Positions 10,301 through 21,100 of a DNA stretch of 64,000 nt are shown in pieces. Position numbers and translations under genes: made by a program. Source of the stretch: Sweltsa coloradensis. Its lineage: Eukaryota > Arthropoda > Insecta > Plecoptera > Chloroperlidae. Every line of letters starts with the position of its first letter. The stretch's first letter is position 1. The stretch spans positions 62,001 to 126,000 of the forward strand of contig JAMZAV010000030.1 of the NCBI GenBank assembly GCA_024449915.1, given 5' to 3'. The notes beneath the pieces are model-generated. The model did not search any database. It had not been told where the DNA came from and was given only the letters and a program-made list of their open reading frames with translations.

Positions 10301-13300
10301 AAAACAAATCAATTGGCTCATTATTTAACCAAATACGGTTTTATATCTGCGACTGGATTCTTCATCTTGATTGCAATTTTTATATTCGTGCAAGGGATGA
10401 TTACACACAAAATTCCTTTTAGGTATGTTATGAAGTTGGTTTTGTTTCTCTATGAATAAATTAAGAAGCTTTAGTGGCGGTAAGAATGCTGCGTAATATC
10501 AAGGTGCGCGGAAGCGCACCGGGCCAAGCCACGCGCGGCTCCGCTTCCACTAGCGCCTATTACCGCACGCCTACATTAGCACTTAACACGGTGTCGCCGA
10601 CGCGAAACCATGTGAGATAAAAACTTGCAACTTGCTTCAATCGATGGACTTTTACTATGAGATGACCCATTTCAAGTTTCATCCCGATCCGATGATGCGT
10701 CTAGAAGTTATTGAGACGTCAAGATCGTTCGAAATAACTTTCTTCTTGGGCTGGCTGGCTGGCTGGCTGACGAATTATGTATCAGTTTGTGGGCCCTCAA
10801 TGGATAATGTTAGAGAATCCAAACTTTGCACCGATGTCAGTCATCTCAGTGGCTATGTGCTTGACAAACGGTAATTGGATTAGATGACCGGAAGCTTAGA
10901 TAATGCAAAAGAAACCAATTATTTTATTTATAACTGCGATGCTCAAACCTTTTAATTATCAATGAGTGAGATTTTATTTTGAATCATTGTAAATAAAGCA
11001 ATTTTCTCTACTTGGATGCTAACATCCATACCGTGTACGTTCTTAAAAAAATAATTGATATACCATACAAAAATGCAAAAATTTGCAAAAAGGGGCCAAG
11101 CCGTAAACGAGGAAGATACAAGTGGCTCAACTGCATAAAGTGGTGAGATCTAGAAGTGTGGCCAAGGCCATGATTTTGTTTTAAATAATAAATACATTTA
11201 TTAATTATTATATAATAAATTAATAATATATATATATTAAAAGCTTGGTCGATGGATTTGGATTGGTTATGTTTTGGTTAGTCAGTAACGACAACCAAGT
11301 TAAAAATTCATCGACCAAGCTTTTAATTTTGAATGGCGTCTGTTAATTTTGATATTTCCACATGTGAATGTTTCAATAAATTTATTTAATGTTTATATTA
11401 TTTTTGTTAATATATTTATTTCATAATTACTAGTTAGATAATAATATGGATATTGATTTATTATGAATTTATTATATAATTAATAAATGTATTTATTATT
11501 TTAAACAAAATAATGGGCTTGGCCACACTTCTAGATCTCACCTCTTTATGCAGTTGAGCCACTTGTATCTTCCTCGTTTACGGCTTGGCCCCTTTTTTTT
11601 GCAAATTTTTGCATTTTTGTATGGTATTAAGTTTACTCTAAGAACATGTACATGCTTAATCGCAAAGTCTAATAGGAGGGCTAAAAGTAATATTTTCTTT
11701 AAGTACGTACGTACAACCAGCAATCCAAGAAATTTTGCTAAATTAAATTAGAACTTTTGAATTTTTGGCAGCATAGAAATAAGCGAAAATTTGTAGACAA
11801 TAGAGCGGTATCAGGTTTAAACGAACAGTTTGCTGATTCAAAACCAAATTTGTATGTGATATGTACGTTTTATTTTTTCAACAAGGAAATCGAAATGTGC
11901 TATGCCTGGCAACAAAACAACTTCGTACACTATTATTTACTACAATTCAGAAATTAAAAAAGTCCGCCCCAACCGGGAATCGAACCACGGATCTCCCGCA
12001 TTCCAGAAAGGCGTCTGAACCACTAGACCATCAGGATTCCCGGTTGGGGCGGACTTTTTTAATTTCTGAATTGTAGTAAATAATAACTATTACACCTACG
12101 GGAGTGTTTCCCGACTAACCAAACCGAGAAACTTCGTACACAAATATAAAGTTGTATTACAATTTGTAATACAACTTTATATTTGTGTACGAAGTTTCTC
12201 GGTTTGGTAAGTCGGGAAACACTCACAATTTGCAAAAAATAAAAAATTAACTCGATATGTATGTAAATTTTGTGTTTTTTAATCAAGAAAGAATATTTTT
12301 TAATTATATGAAAGTAATTTATATACTCTCGACAGCCCCCAAAAATATATAATTATTTATTCATCTTAAATATAAATTATTTCGTATACACATCTAAGCA
12401 ATTCGACTTAAGCTAGTGATAGGGCACCAGAGGATATCAAAATAGCATTTTTATGATTATTAAGTGTGTTTTTACATTTTAATCTAATTTCCTCATTGTA
12501 TTTGTGTAAATTTGTAAATAAAATTGACCAACAGGCGCTGGTTCCCATACGACGCTTACTCATCCCCGGCGTTTGAAGTAACGCTGTTCTTCACAGGAAT
12601 TGGCTTCCCTTTTGATCTACAATTGGTGCTCGTATGCGACATGTTGTTCGTAGCAATGAGTATGCACATCGTAGCTCAGTTCCAGGCGCTAAGACACAGG
12701 CTCGCTCATGTGCGAGCTAGTGTGGAGACGGCCGAGAGGAAGAAGGGGGAGGTGGCGTTGTTGTCTGCGTGTCTCGCGCCCTTGGTCGGAGGCAGAACAT
12801 CGGGGACATGCCCGGACTCTGATGGTGGGAATATACTGGAGATGAGAGGTCAAGGAGCTATGAGTAGGCCTATACCATCGAGAATGAAAACAGTTGCTGA
12901 TATGGTAATAAACAAGGAAATGGAGCGACATCTTAAAAGATTACATCAAGGACCACCAGACATTGATCAAGTAAGATTTTATTTTTATATTTCTTCTGTC
13001 AAAAAGTTCAAATGTAAAGTGGTTTATGTTTGGTTTTTACAATTAATATTACAAAGGGTTAAATATCACGAGACTTGACAGTCTGCAAGTCAATTATCAT
13101 TTAAAAATCAAAATTAAAATTACAAGAATACCATAAGCATTTTAAATAAATTAATGTTGCTTCGCTTACTGAGATCACAGTTATCCGAAACGTTCCACAA
13201 CTGTCACAGAAGCGGAGAAAAGGTTGTAATAATGTTTTTACATTTTTGTAAACAATCAAAATGTAAGATTTAATAGGTAATTTTTACAATGTTGGGTTTT

Positions 13301-14866
13301 GTTAAAAGGTCCAAAATCTACCGTTCGCGTGAATTGTTTCTGGCTTATTTATAATAAATATTCATAGTTAATGTTGCCACCCACCTTGTTTCACTACAAG
13401 GCGACATTGATATTCATAGTTTATGTTGCCACCCACCTTGTTTCACTACACGGCGACATTGATATTCATAGTTTATGTTGCCACCCACCTTGTTTCACTA
13501 CACGGCGACATTGCATGCAATGCATCCTCGCTGAGAGTATAGCTATTAGCTAAATAATGTGTTCCAAGAATGGCATGAAAACAAAAATTATTATTCATTC
13601 AACAGGTTGTGTTCACAATTGGGCCGAGCATTCAAGCTCATGCTTACGTTTCAAGTATTTTGCAACATCTTTTGCGGCTTACTCGTTCTTTACGCTACAA
13701 CTCTGGTAACTATATTGACACTCTTTGAATTGTTAATCGTTTTCTGTTAAAAAATAAGATTTTGATAAAATTATTTTATTGTTTTTCAGGCTCGCTCTAT
13801 AGATGTGAAGGTTGTTACATTCCTCTTTGCCGTGTGTATTTGCTACTTTCAGTACTTCTTGTATTGTTGGTATGGGAATTGCATTACTGAAGAGGTACGG
13901 TTAGAGTAGCGTTGCTGCGTTGGTTAGGTTTAGTTTAGAGACCAAGTAACATGACTGTAATAAAATATAGCACACAATTACAAATAAAACTAACAATAAT
14001 GACCATATTATAATGACAACTTAAACACAACCAGGCAATAACATCAATCTAATTTCTAAGATGTACCATGCGTGAATATTGAGAATCAATAACAAAAAGA
14101 AAGCAGCAGTATACTCTTAAAGAGAAACCCTTCATCCAGATAAAAAAATGAGTTTTTGTATGTGTTGACTGCTATGAAAATACATTATGTTCAAGATTAA
14201 AAATTGCAGTTGTTCTGAATGTATATAGGTCTAAAGCAAAACAAATATTTAAATCTCTATACCAAACTTATTTTCGACGAAAGAATGCTATATAATTGCA
14301 TAACGTACATAGCATTAGTATTATTATTATTATTATTATTATTATAATATCGTTTTTACATGAAATCATTCTTTATATTCCAAAATAACATTACCATTAT
14401 TAATATTGGCTAAATTATAAAGCCAGTGGCTACTCCGTCTCTGAGAGGAGTGCTTATGTTCCAGGGCGTGAATGTCCGCGAGGCCATGTACGACTGTGAT
14501 TGGTTCGGAGCCTCGGACAGTTTCAAGCGCTCCATGAGAATAGTGATGCTGCGCACTTATAAGCCAATCATCATCCGAGCTGGAGGTCTGCCCTTGTCAA
14601 TGCGGACATTCAAGAAGGTGATTATCTATTTTAAGCAACGTTTTACTTACATATCGCACGATTATATCAGGTTTAGATTGTCCTGCATTGTGTTACTAGC
14701 CAGGAGTCCTTTTGTATCCCCGAAAACTAAGTAATAAATATTTTTACACAACTTGTGGAGATGATATCATATAATGTTGAATGTTTGTTTATTTCAGGTT
14801 TATAAAGCCTCATACTATTTGAATATGATTTTGAGCAAACTCTTTCATGGAGAGAAGATGATGTAG
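7261..14866 (+). CDS. OR gene 2: odorant receptor with amplified first exon, one frameshift as given
   Basis: Seven-exon OR; the span includes introns. Exon 1 is one of the array copies (7261-7369 or 8821-8929 most likely). The rest are 9993-10422, 12535-12970, 13606-13705, 13790-13894, 14465-14617 and 14798-14866 (TAG). Exon 2 follows a TTTCCAG acceptor, so the nearby ATG before it (at 9984) is not the start. Exon 3 is 436 bp where 435 is needed: an extra A in the run at 12935-12938 (CTTAAAAGA; intact sisters read CTTAAAG) shifts the frame just before KDYIKDHQTLIK. This is a fresh frameshift or a homopolymer error; corrected length would be 466 aa. Hydrophobic segments fit seven TMs, and intracellular loop 2 is long and charged (VETAERKKGEVALL). 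It is closest to OR gene 4 in introns and upstream of exon 6. Confidence 0.88.
7456..7564 (+). CDS. OR gene 2 exon 1, copy 2
   Basis: Intact ATG, open frame and donor (7565). It differs from copy 1 at very few bases (for example CCAAG for CCGAG, and CGAAGGCGA for CGAAGACGA). It has no promoter block of its own apart from the 5' UTR-like spacer. Confidence 0.65.
7651..7755 (+). pseudogene. OR gene 2 exon 1, copy 3 (broken)
   Basis: A 2-bp insertion after AAGTTA makes a TAA stop at codon 5. The 3' end with the splice donor is deleted (TATATTATTTTTG instead of TATATTTTTATGGTACG), so it cannot act as a spliced first exon. Confidence 0.85.
7830..7938 (+). CDS. OR gene 2 exon 1, copy 4
   Basis: Intact: starts MDKLSVSPAVKTHLK and ends in phase 1 at a gt donor at 7939. 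The second residue is Asp in place of Tyr of copies 1 and 2. Confidence 0.65.
8025..8734 (+). pseudogene. OR gene 2 exon 1, copy 5, split by a MITE
   Basis: The ATG and first codon bases (8025-8029) are separated from the rest of the exon (8628-8734) by an inserted 596-bp inverted-repeat element. The 3' part carries an in-frame 3-bp gain (CCT GCA GCT GTG) and an intact donor at 8735. Without the insertion the frame would be open. Confidence 0.85.
8030..8625. mobile_element. 596-bp MITE-like element with 106-bp inverted repeats
   Basis: Terminal inverted repeats run from CAGCCGGGGTCATATATAAA at the left (8030 to about 8135) to the reverse complement at the right (about 8520 to 8625), with one mismatch seen. 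It is flanked by TA on both sides (8028-8029 and 8626-8627), or GTAC if the repeat is taken one base shorter. A TA duplication with CAG termini fits a Tc1/mariner-type non-autonomous element. The interior has no recognisable coding. Confidence 0.88.
8821..8929 (+). CDS. OR gene 2 exon 1, copy 6
   Basis: Intact ATG, frame and donor (8930). It is the last complete copy. Its distance to exon 2 (about 1.06 kb) matches the intron 1 length of other genes in the array (1.01-1.13 kb), so this copy occupies the ancestral position relative to exon 2. Confidence 0.7.
9016..9075 (+). pseudogene. OR gene 2 exon 1, copy 7 (3'-truncated)
   Basis: Matches the unit from the 5' UTR through GGGTGGCCC, then breaks off into ordinary intron sequence with no splice donor. 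This marks the end of the array. Confidence 0.85.
9172..9362. mobile_element. Small inverted-repeat element in intron 1 of OR gene 2
   Basis: The ends CCCCGTTTATATTACT and AGTAATAATCGGGG form an imperfect inverted repeat around a GC-rich core with several AACGCGAG motifs. The flanking intron sequence (CTTTTCCTTGTAAAA before, AAGTGAAATCTAAGCAGCAGG after) aligns with uninterrupted intron 1 of OR gene 3 near 19135-19170, consistent with an insertion of about 190 bp. Confidence 0.6.
9821..9910. repeat. Repeat fragment related to 11940-12226
   Basis: Shares ACAATTCAGAAATTAAAAAA with GTCCGCC and TTACACCTACGGGAGTGTTT with the element at 11940-12226, but has no tRNA-like core between the arms. A third partial copy (CACACCTACGGGAGTGTTTC) is near 35369. 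It lies in intron 1 of OR gene 2. Confidence 0.6.
11036..11651. mobile_element. About 615-bp inverted-repeat (MITE-like) element in intron 2 of OR gene 2
   Basis: About 150-bp arms: the left carries GGGGCCAAGCCGTAAACGAG (about 11095) and the right its complement (CTCGTTTACGGCTTGGCCCC, about 11572). Between them is a second nested palindrome with AAGCTTGGTCGATG and CATCGACCAAGCTT. No coding seen. Confidence 0.7.
11940..12076 (-). repeat. tRNA-like core inside a 42-bp perfect inverted repeat
   Basis: Arms at 11940-11981 and 12035-12076 are exact reverse complements. On the minus strand the enclosed sequence reads like a tRNA, with A-box TGGTCTAGTGG and B-box GGTTCGATTCC. The acceptor region merges into the long palindrome, so it is unlikely to be a normal tRNA gene. 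A tRNA-derived transposable element is more likely. Confidence 0.55.
12101..12226. repeat. Near-perfect palindrome, about 62-bp arms
   Basis: GGGAGTGTTTCCCGACTAAC and the following sequence is mirrored on the other side of the centre near 12163 as its reverse complement. It belongs to the same repeat family as 9821-9910, here present head to head. Confidence 0.75.
13371..13522 (+). repeat. Three 52-bp tandem repeats in intron 3 of OR gene 2
   Basis: Units beginning ATGTTGCCACCCACCTTG start at 13371, 13423 and 13475 and are nearly identical. The corresponding intron of OR gene 4 (about 29225) has only a single short related stretch, so the expansion is local to gene 2. Confidence 0.85.
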
Positions 14867-15005
14867 TGACTCAAAACATCTATTTCAATGTTTACTAACT
14901 GTATCAACAGATCCAATCTCAGTATAATAGCTGCAAAGCGATGCATTATTACTAATTCACAAAACACCTTTTCACATGAATGGCAATACAATTAATCAAT
15001 CAATC

Positions 15006-15011
15006 AATAAA
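15006..15011 (+). terminator. Polyadenylation signal AATAAA, OR gene 2
   Basis: About 140 bp past the stop codon, in a CAATAAAGTTAAC context that is also found after OR genes 3 and 4 and in the gene relic at 33169. Confidence 0.55.
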
Positions 15012-15437
15012 GTTAACATTATAGACAATAGTATAAGATGTAGTTATATTTTCTTCGTGTTCCTCTCCCTGTATATCTTCTAATTCCACCCAAACATCTA
15101 ACATATCACACAAGTTTGTACGGTATGAATGCATTATCATTTTATAGTACCGTTCACAAATTGTATTTCAAACTTAAGATATTGCATTCTGTTTCACATA
15201 AATGTTCTCATAAAATATTATTTAATGAAAGACTAGGTTGCTACAAGTAGTGAATAGCAGTCCTTCATTTCTCCGTACTATAAAGCCAATTGTATTTCAC
15301 TGTCTATAATCGATCACTTTGTCCGCGAGTTAAAAAAAAAGAACCGAACACTGACGGTCATAATAACCTATTTTGTGGGTGGTAGCTTCCACTTACAATG
15401 ATTATGAGAATACCTGGATTTATCTATGAAAACGATA

Positions 15438-16040
15438 TAAAGTCCTTTGCAAGTAAAGAAAGATCCCAGGTATCAAGAAATTTCCCCTCCTCGTTACCAC
15501 CTCCACTCGGCACGGGTGACAGTGCTCACGAGGCGTTGGAATGCGGTAGGCCGCATGACCCATTCATCCAGGTGTCATTGTTAAGAAAGAAATTTTTTGA
15601 TGTAGTTAAAATGTTATAATTTCTCATTTATTTTCAAATATATGGAATAATCATGTAAAATTAATATAAAATAAACTTTGTATTTTAAAAATAGCATGAA
15701 AACTGCCGTAATTAGAGTTAGTTGTAACTTCATGGTTACGATCAGAATAATTACGACAGGCAATAATTACGGCAGTTTTCAAGCTATTTTAAAAATACAA
15801 AGTTTATTTTATATTAATTTTACATAATTATTCTATATATTTGAAAATAAATGAGAAATTATAACATTTTAACTACATCAAAAAATTGATTTCTTAACAA
15901 TGACACCTGGATGAATGGGTCATGCGGCCTACCGCATTCCAACGTCTCGCGAGTACTGTCACCCGTGCCGAGTGGAGGTGGTAACGAGGAGGGGAAATTT
16001 CTTGATACCTGGGATCTTTCTTTACTTGCAAAGGACTTTA
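15438..16040. mobile_element. 603-bp hairpin (MITE-like) element
   Basis: Nearly the whole length folds back on itself: TAAAGTCCTTTGCAAGTAAA at the left end and its complement at the right, with centre near 15740. Equivalent flanks near 25290 and 33390 lack it and read continuously from AAACGACACAGT to ATAGATTACGGAC, which shows the insertion. Confidence 0.85.
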
Positions 16041-17325
16041 GTTTAGATTACGGACAGACGGACGGACACACCCACAACTACACGCACCGCGTCCTAAAAC
16101 TGTCCAACAAGTATATTTCGTATAAGTAATTTGTATTTCTGATTGTTTTATAGACATAATGCGAACAGAGAATACCACCCTGCAGAACATTATTCTAAGT
16201 TACTGGCAATTTCCGTTTTCGACTGCCAACGACACTTGTTTTCTTAATTTTAGTTACATTTTTTTTTTACATTTCATTGTGCGCAAACATAATATTCCGC
16301 TTTTCTTAAAAACTGTTATTGTTTTTATATATTTTTCTCACAGTGTATTTAAGATTTAAAAGTGGCATGCAAATATTCATATCAAAATACATTTCAAATA
16401 GGGATGGACGAACGTACGTTTTCGGTTCGAGGTTCAGAATTTTTTTAAGAAGTTCAGTTCGGTTTGAGTACAAAATTGGAAATTCGAGTTCGTGGTTTAT
16501 TAAAATTTTAAACTTTACCTGAACTTTCAATTGAAATTACTTTAATTTTTAGAGTATCTATAGCATATTATTATGCGCGTTAAAATCAATTCCAACACCG
16601 AAATGGATTAGCATGAATATGACATTTCAATTTAAATGCAATTATTTTAAAGTAGTTACACTTCTTCATTCACCCCGATTTGTGTTCCAAATGCCACTTG
16701 TTTTCACTTTTCAAAAGAATTTATAAGAGTTTGGTTCGAGTTCAAAGTTCAGAACCTTTTGGGTTCACATGTTCGAGTTCGGTTCGAAACTCAGAAATCA
16801 AGGTTCGTTTATCCCCAATTTCAAATCTTTATTGCTCAATTACTCGATGTTTCCATTTTTACAATCACTCGGTAAAAACGGAAAACTCCATGAATTTTGT
16901 AACTTTAAAGACTTCTTCTTCATTTTCTCAATGGAAATGTCCCTTCAAATAAGTAATAAATTGTGAAATTCTTCACCTAATGGTCGGTTATCTCGACCGT
17001 ATCGTATTGCATTGTTAAACATGCTGACCGTATAATATTATTATTAACTATGCAGAACCAGATGGCATGTTCAATAAAACAATAACAAATTGCACCATTT
17101 ATATGAAATTCTATAAACTGCGGGTTATGCGTGTATATACATGTCGTGCAACCACTGAAATATATACTAAGTACAAAAACAACACAACAGACTACATCTG
17201 CATTGAATATGATATCGAATAACCTCAGCACATCGACGCTACAATAGCAATGGTTCGTATGGCACACAACGACGCTGTGGGCATACTTGGGGAGACAGAC
17301 TTGGAGGAACAACACTAAATCATAT

Positions 17326-18124
17326 ATAAATTACGAAATAAGCATTACTTGCAGAGAGGTCTCTTTCTCTAAAAGGCTGCTATTAAGGCTATTCGACCGC
17401 GTTTTTCTATTTTCCAAAATATGCTACCAAGTCAAAACATAGTTAATGGCTTTGAAACCTGGCTATTTTAGAAAAAAAAAAATAAAATTTTTCTGATCCG
17501 GTACACAGCCAAAATAGCCATCTCAAAATAATTTCAAACTTCAATTCGACAAGGCACATCATTCAACGTAGGGTGTTGTGTTTTTGTGACATTAATTTTC
17601 AACTGGTTTTCTATAGGCTGACTGAGAGAAAAAAGTTTTTTTTAACAATTGTCTTTCCTGCGAATTTTTTTGTTTGACGGTACAAATCGGTAAAAAATAC
17701 CGCCAAACGAAAAAATTCGCAGGAAAGACAATTGTTAAAAAAAAATCTCTCAGTCAGTCTATAGAAAACAGTTAAAAATTAATGTTACAAAAACACAACA
17801 CCCTACGTTGAATGATGTGCCTTGGCGAATTGAAGTTTGAAATTATTTTGAGATGGCTATATTGGCCGTGTACCGGATCAGAAAATTTTGAAAAAAATAT
17901 TTTTGATTTTCTAAAATAGCCAGGTTTCAAAGCCATTCACTATATTTTGACTTGGTAGCATATTTTGGAAAATAGCAAAACGCGGTCGAATAGCCATTTG
18001 CTCAGTCTGAGTTTGCTTCTGTAGAAGAATACGTTGTGTCACTTTACTAAACAATTATTATCGATCCCAAAGATATTACAGACAGGCTTATAATACAGGC
18101 CAGAAGTCAGTAGAAAAGCCAATC
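17326..18124 (+). promoter_or_regulatory. Putative promoter and 5' UTR of OR gene 3, interrupted by a MITE
   Basis: The block ATAAATTACGAAATAAGC, then AGAGAGGT, then TCTAAAAGGCTGC matches the TATA-containing block of OR gene 5, where it reads CTATAAAAGGCTGC. A 609-bp hairpin element follows 7 bp after this box. The conserved TTGCTCAGTCTGAGTTTGCT and GTAGAAGAATACGTTG motifs resume after it. Confidence 0.5.
17387..17995. mobile_element. 609-bp hairpin MITE in the OR gene 3 promoter
   Basis: The ends GGCTATTCGACCGCGTTTT and AAAACGCGGTCGAATAGCC are inverted repeats, and almost the entire element is one palindrome with its centre near 17690. The homologous promoter of OR gene 5 lacks it. Confidence 0.88.
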
Positions 18125-21100
18125 ATGGTTGAGATAAGTGGTGAAGGTTTAAGCGAGTCCCCGGCTGTGAAGACACAACAGAAGCCGAGCGGGTGGCCCA
18201 AGCGAAGACGATGCATGGATATAAACGTTAAAATATTGTACTTTTATGGTGCGTATATTCTTTAACTATAACCGACATTTGGATTTTAATACACACACTT
18301 TTTGCATTTTAATTTTGTGCTATGTTTGAATGTTACATGTTGCATGCAATCTTTGAAAGATAATCGATTCCATTTTGGTGCATGGTTCATAAAATAATTC
18401 CAAGTTTCGCTCACCTATACTGTACTTACTCAGTAGTGTAAGAGACATCCTTATTGTTTACTATTTGAATGTCGCGCCATATAATATTTTAGTACATGCT
18501 TACTCCTAGTCTGCTCCTAGTGTAGGCCTAGAGAAGGCGGTGTAGCTTCTTTATCGACTCTGCTCCTAGTGTAGGCCTAGAGAAGGCGGTGTAGAGAAGG
18601 ACTGGAGGAAGGCGGTTAAGACTTGTTAGTGGAGAGGGAGAAAATCTTGTGCGTTGTTCTTGTGCGTTTGTTTCGTTTTTGTAAGCAGAGTGAAATCGAT
18701 GTGATTGTGAGATAATAAGAGAGTTAGTAAATAGGGTAAATCGTGTAAATCGTTTAAATCTATAGAACAAGACTTTGAGTCGTTTCTTTGAGGCCTCGCA
18801 AATCTGTTCCCATACCGGCCCATCCTGAGAACCGAGAGCATTGCGCCACATGGCATAAAGTAAGTTAACGATAATAAGTCTAGTATTGAAAAAAAGCTAA
18901 CGGTACGTTCGCAACAATTAGTTAAGTTCTATGAGTCATGGCTTAGTAATAGATGCTAGTGAATATGGACTTACTTGTGTACGCACTGTAGGGTAAACCT
19001 GTATCTCAGACTGTACCATTTTGCATAAGAAATGGTTGAATAACTATAGTGGCGTATTGACCATTTGGAAAATAAATTAACTAAATAATTTTACGTAAGT
19101 TAAAAGTTGCCTTTTCTGAAACAATCAGCATTTGCCATTTTTGTTACGAAAAATTTAAAACTTATGCAGCAGGTGAAAATCTGACCTGCTGCAGCTTAAA
19201 ACAGTTATTTAACAGCATTGAATGTTATTCTGTGTTATGAAGCAGCAGCATTGGCTGCAGAGTCAAATTAGGGTTTATACATTATATTATATTATATTAT
19301 ATAGATTATGAACAACTCACCCCATTAGAAGGGTGAGAGACGAGAGTATTGATGCTGAAGTGTCTACCATGTTTCCAGGTCACTGGCCGGCCGAGGGTCC
19401 TGAAAGGCGGGGGAAACTGTTCTACTGGAGATATTTGTACCCACGAGTGCAACTCATTCGGATGATGTACTCCTTAATCTTCCAAACTATTAACGTCTCT
19501 CTTGTGTGGGGGAATTTTTCTTCCATGGCTGAATATTTCGTTGTGTTGACAATATACAGTATGGCACTTGTAAAACTAGTCACGGTTTTCTTCTATCGAG
19601 ACACTCTACGCGAGATGGTAAATACCATAGAGAAGATGCAGACTTCAAGACATGCTATAGACAAACCCCTTAAGACGTCCATGGCGAAAACAAATCGATT
19701 GGCTCATTATTTGACCAAATACTGTTTTATCTTCACGATTGGAAGTAACATATTGACTGGAATTGGCCTCATGATCCAGGGATTGATTACTCGGAAAATA
19801 CCTTTTAGGTAGGTTATGAAGCATTTATTTTTTTGTTTAAGTGGATAAATTTCGTGAAATCGCAAATCCTCATAGGGGCATTTTAAATATCTTACTGTAA
19901 GGGGTGGAAAAGATGGTGGGAAAAGAAAGTGAGTTTTCATGGGGATTGTTTGATTTTAGTAAAACGATTGGGAATAGGAGAGATTGTTTATGTGTTCCTT
20001 TGTTTTTGTGTGGATTGAGGTAGTGAAATGAAGCCGACATGAGTGATGAGTGCTTGAGAGACGGATGATTTGACGGAAGTGTGGACGAAGGTGGTCCTTA
20101 GATCAAAAATACAACGTGATCTGAATGTAGTAAGTAGAGTAAACGTTTTGTGAGTTGCCCAGGCACACAAGTTTTCCAGATGAGTCTTCCATGTCAACTT
20201 TACGTCAAGAGCTCCAAGGGATCGCCTTGCCGGGAAGAAAGTTTTGGTGGTGATTAAATTATCTCCATTGTGAAGAGCGCTTGTAAAGCCTTTTGATGGT
20301 TTAATCCTAATCTTCATTTCCCCCATCAAGACAAAATAGAGTTTTTTCGAGTCTGCCAGGGGTGGATATCGTGAGGTGGATGCCATGGCGTCATCTTCGT
20401 TAAATAGGTGAACAAGAACTTCAGTGGGAATTTTAGTCCGATCAAAGGTGTATATATTTAAAGTAGAGGGCTGAATACAGTACCTTGAGGAACTCCTGTT
20501 TGGATATGACGAACAGGGGATTCTGTGCCCATCCAAGAGGTTCGTAATCGTAAGGTCCTTTCAGATAAACAAGTATTGAGTATAAAGAGAACGTGCGGAA
20601 GCAGTTGAATTTATGAAGTTGATACAAAAGTCCGTTACAGTTAACCGTATCAAACGCTCTGGCGATATCAAACAAAACGAAAGCTGTATGCAGCCCTCAA
20701 TTTAAACCTTGTGATTTTGTTGGAAGGTGGGTCAGTATCGGGTAGGTATGGTGAGGAGTTATCCGGGTTTTGGAACTATTATCGCACAATTGTAAAATAA
20801 AACAAGAACGTAACCCAGAGTCATGGAAACAGTGAAGATTTAGAGAATGAGGGAAAAAGAGGTGCCTAAAGTTGTAGGATGTGCCTAACGTTGATGCCAC
20901 AAGGTTCGTGGAGCCTTTATAGTGTTGATAAGTTCTTCGGGGTAATGACATCTTCGTCTTGAAGCGGTGGGCTCGAGACCGTCTCGAAGAAAGCACCTAG
21001 TTCCAAGGTCAGATAAACTCCTGTAAGTAGGATAGGGGTGACACTTTGTTGAAGTACGGCAGCAACTGATTCAGACTTGTCACAATTGCTGAGAACTACA

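Larger units (their letters stand above)
14867..17325. other. Intergenic region between OR genes 2 and 3
   Basis: Holds the 3' UTR of OR gene 2, a 603-bp hairpin element (15438-16040), a stretch rich in TTCGGTTCGAG-like motifs (about 16400-16815), and 5' flank of OR gene 3 from about 16960, which is similar to 34100-34700. No gene seen. Confidence 0.5.

Noticed and set aside
18528..18856. Minus-strand open frames in intron 1 of OR gene 3
   Set aside because: No recognisable domain. The stretch contains a short tandem duplication and lies in an intron conserved in position with the other genes.
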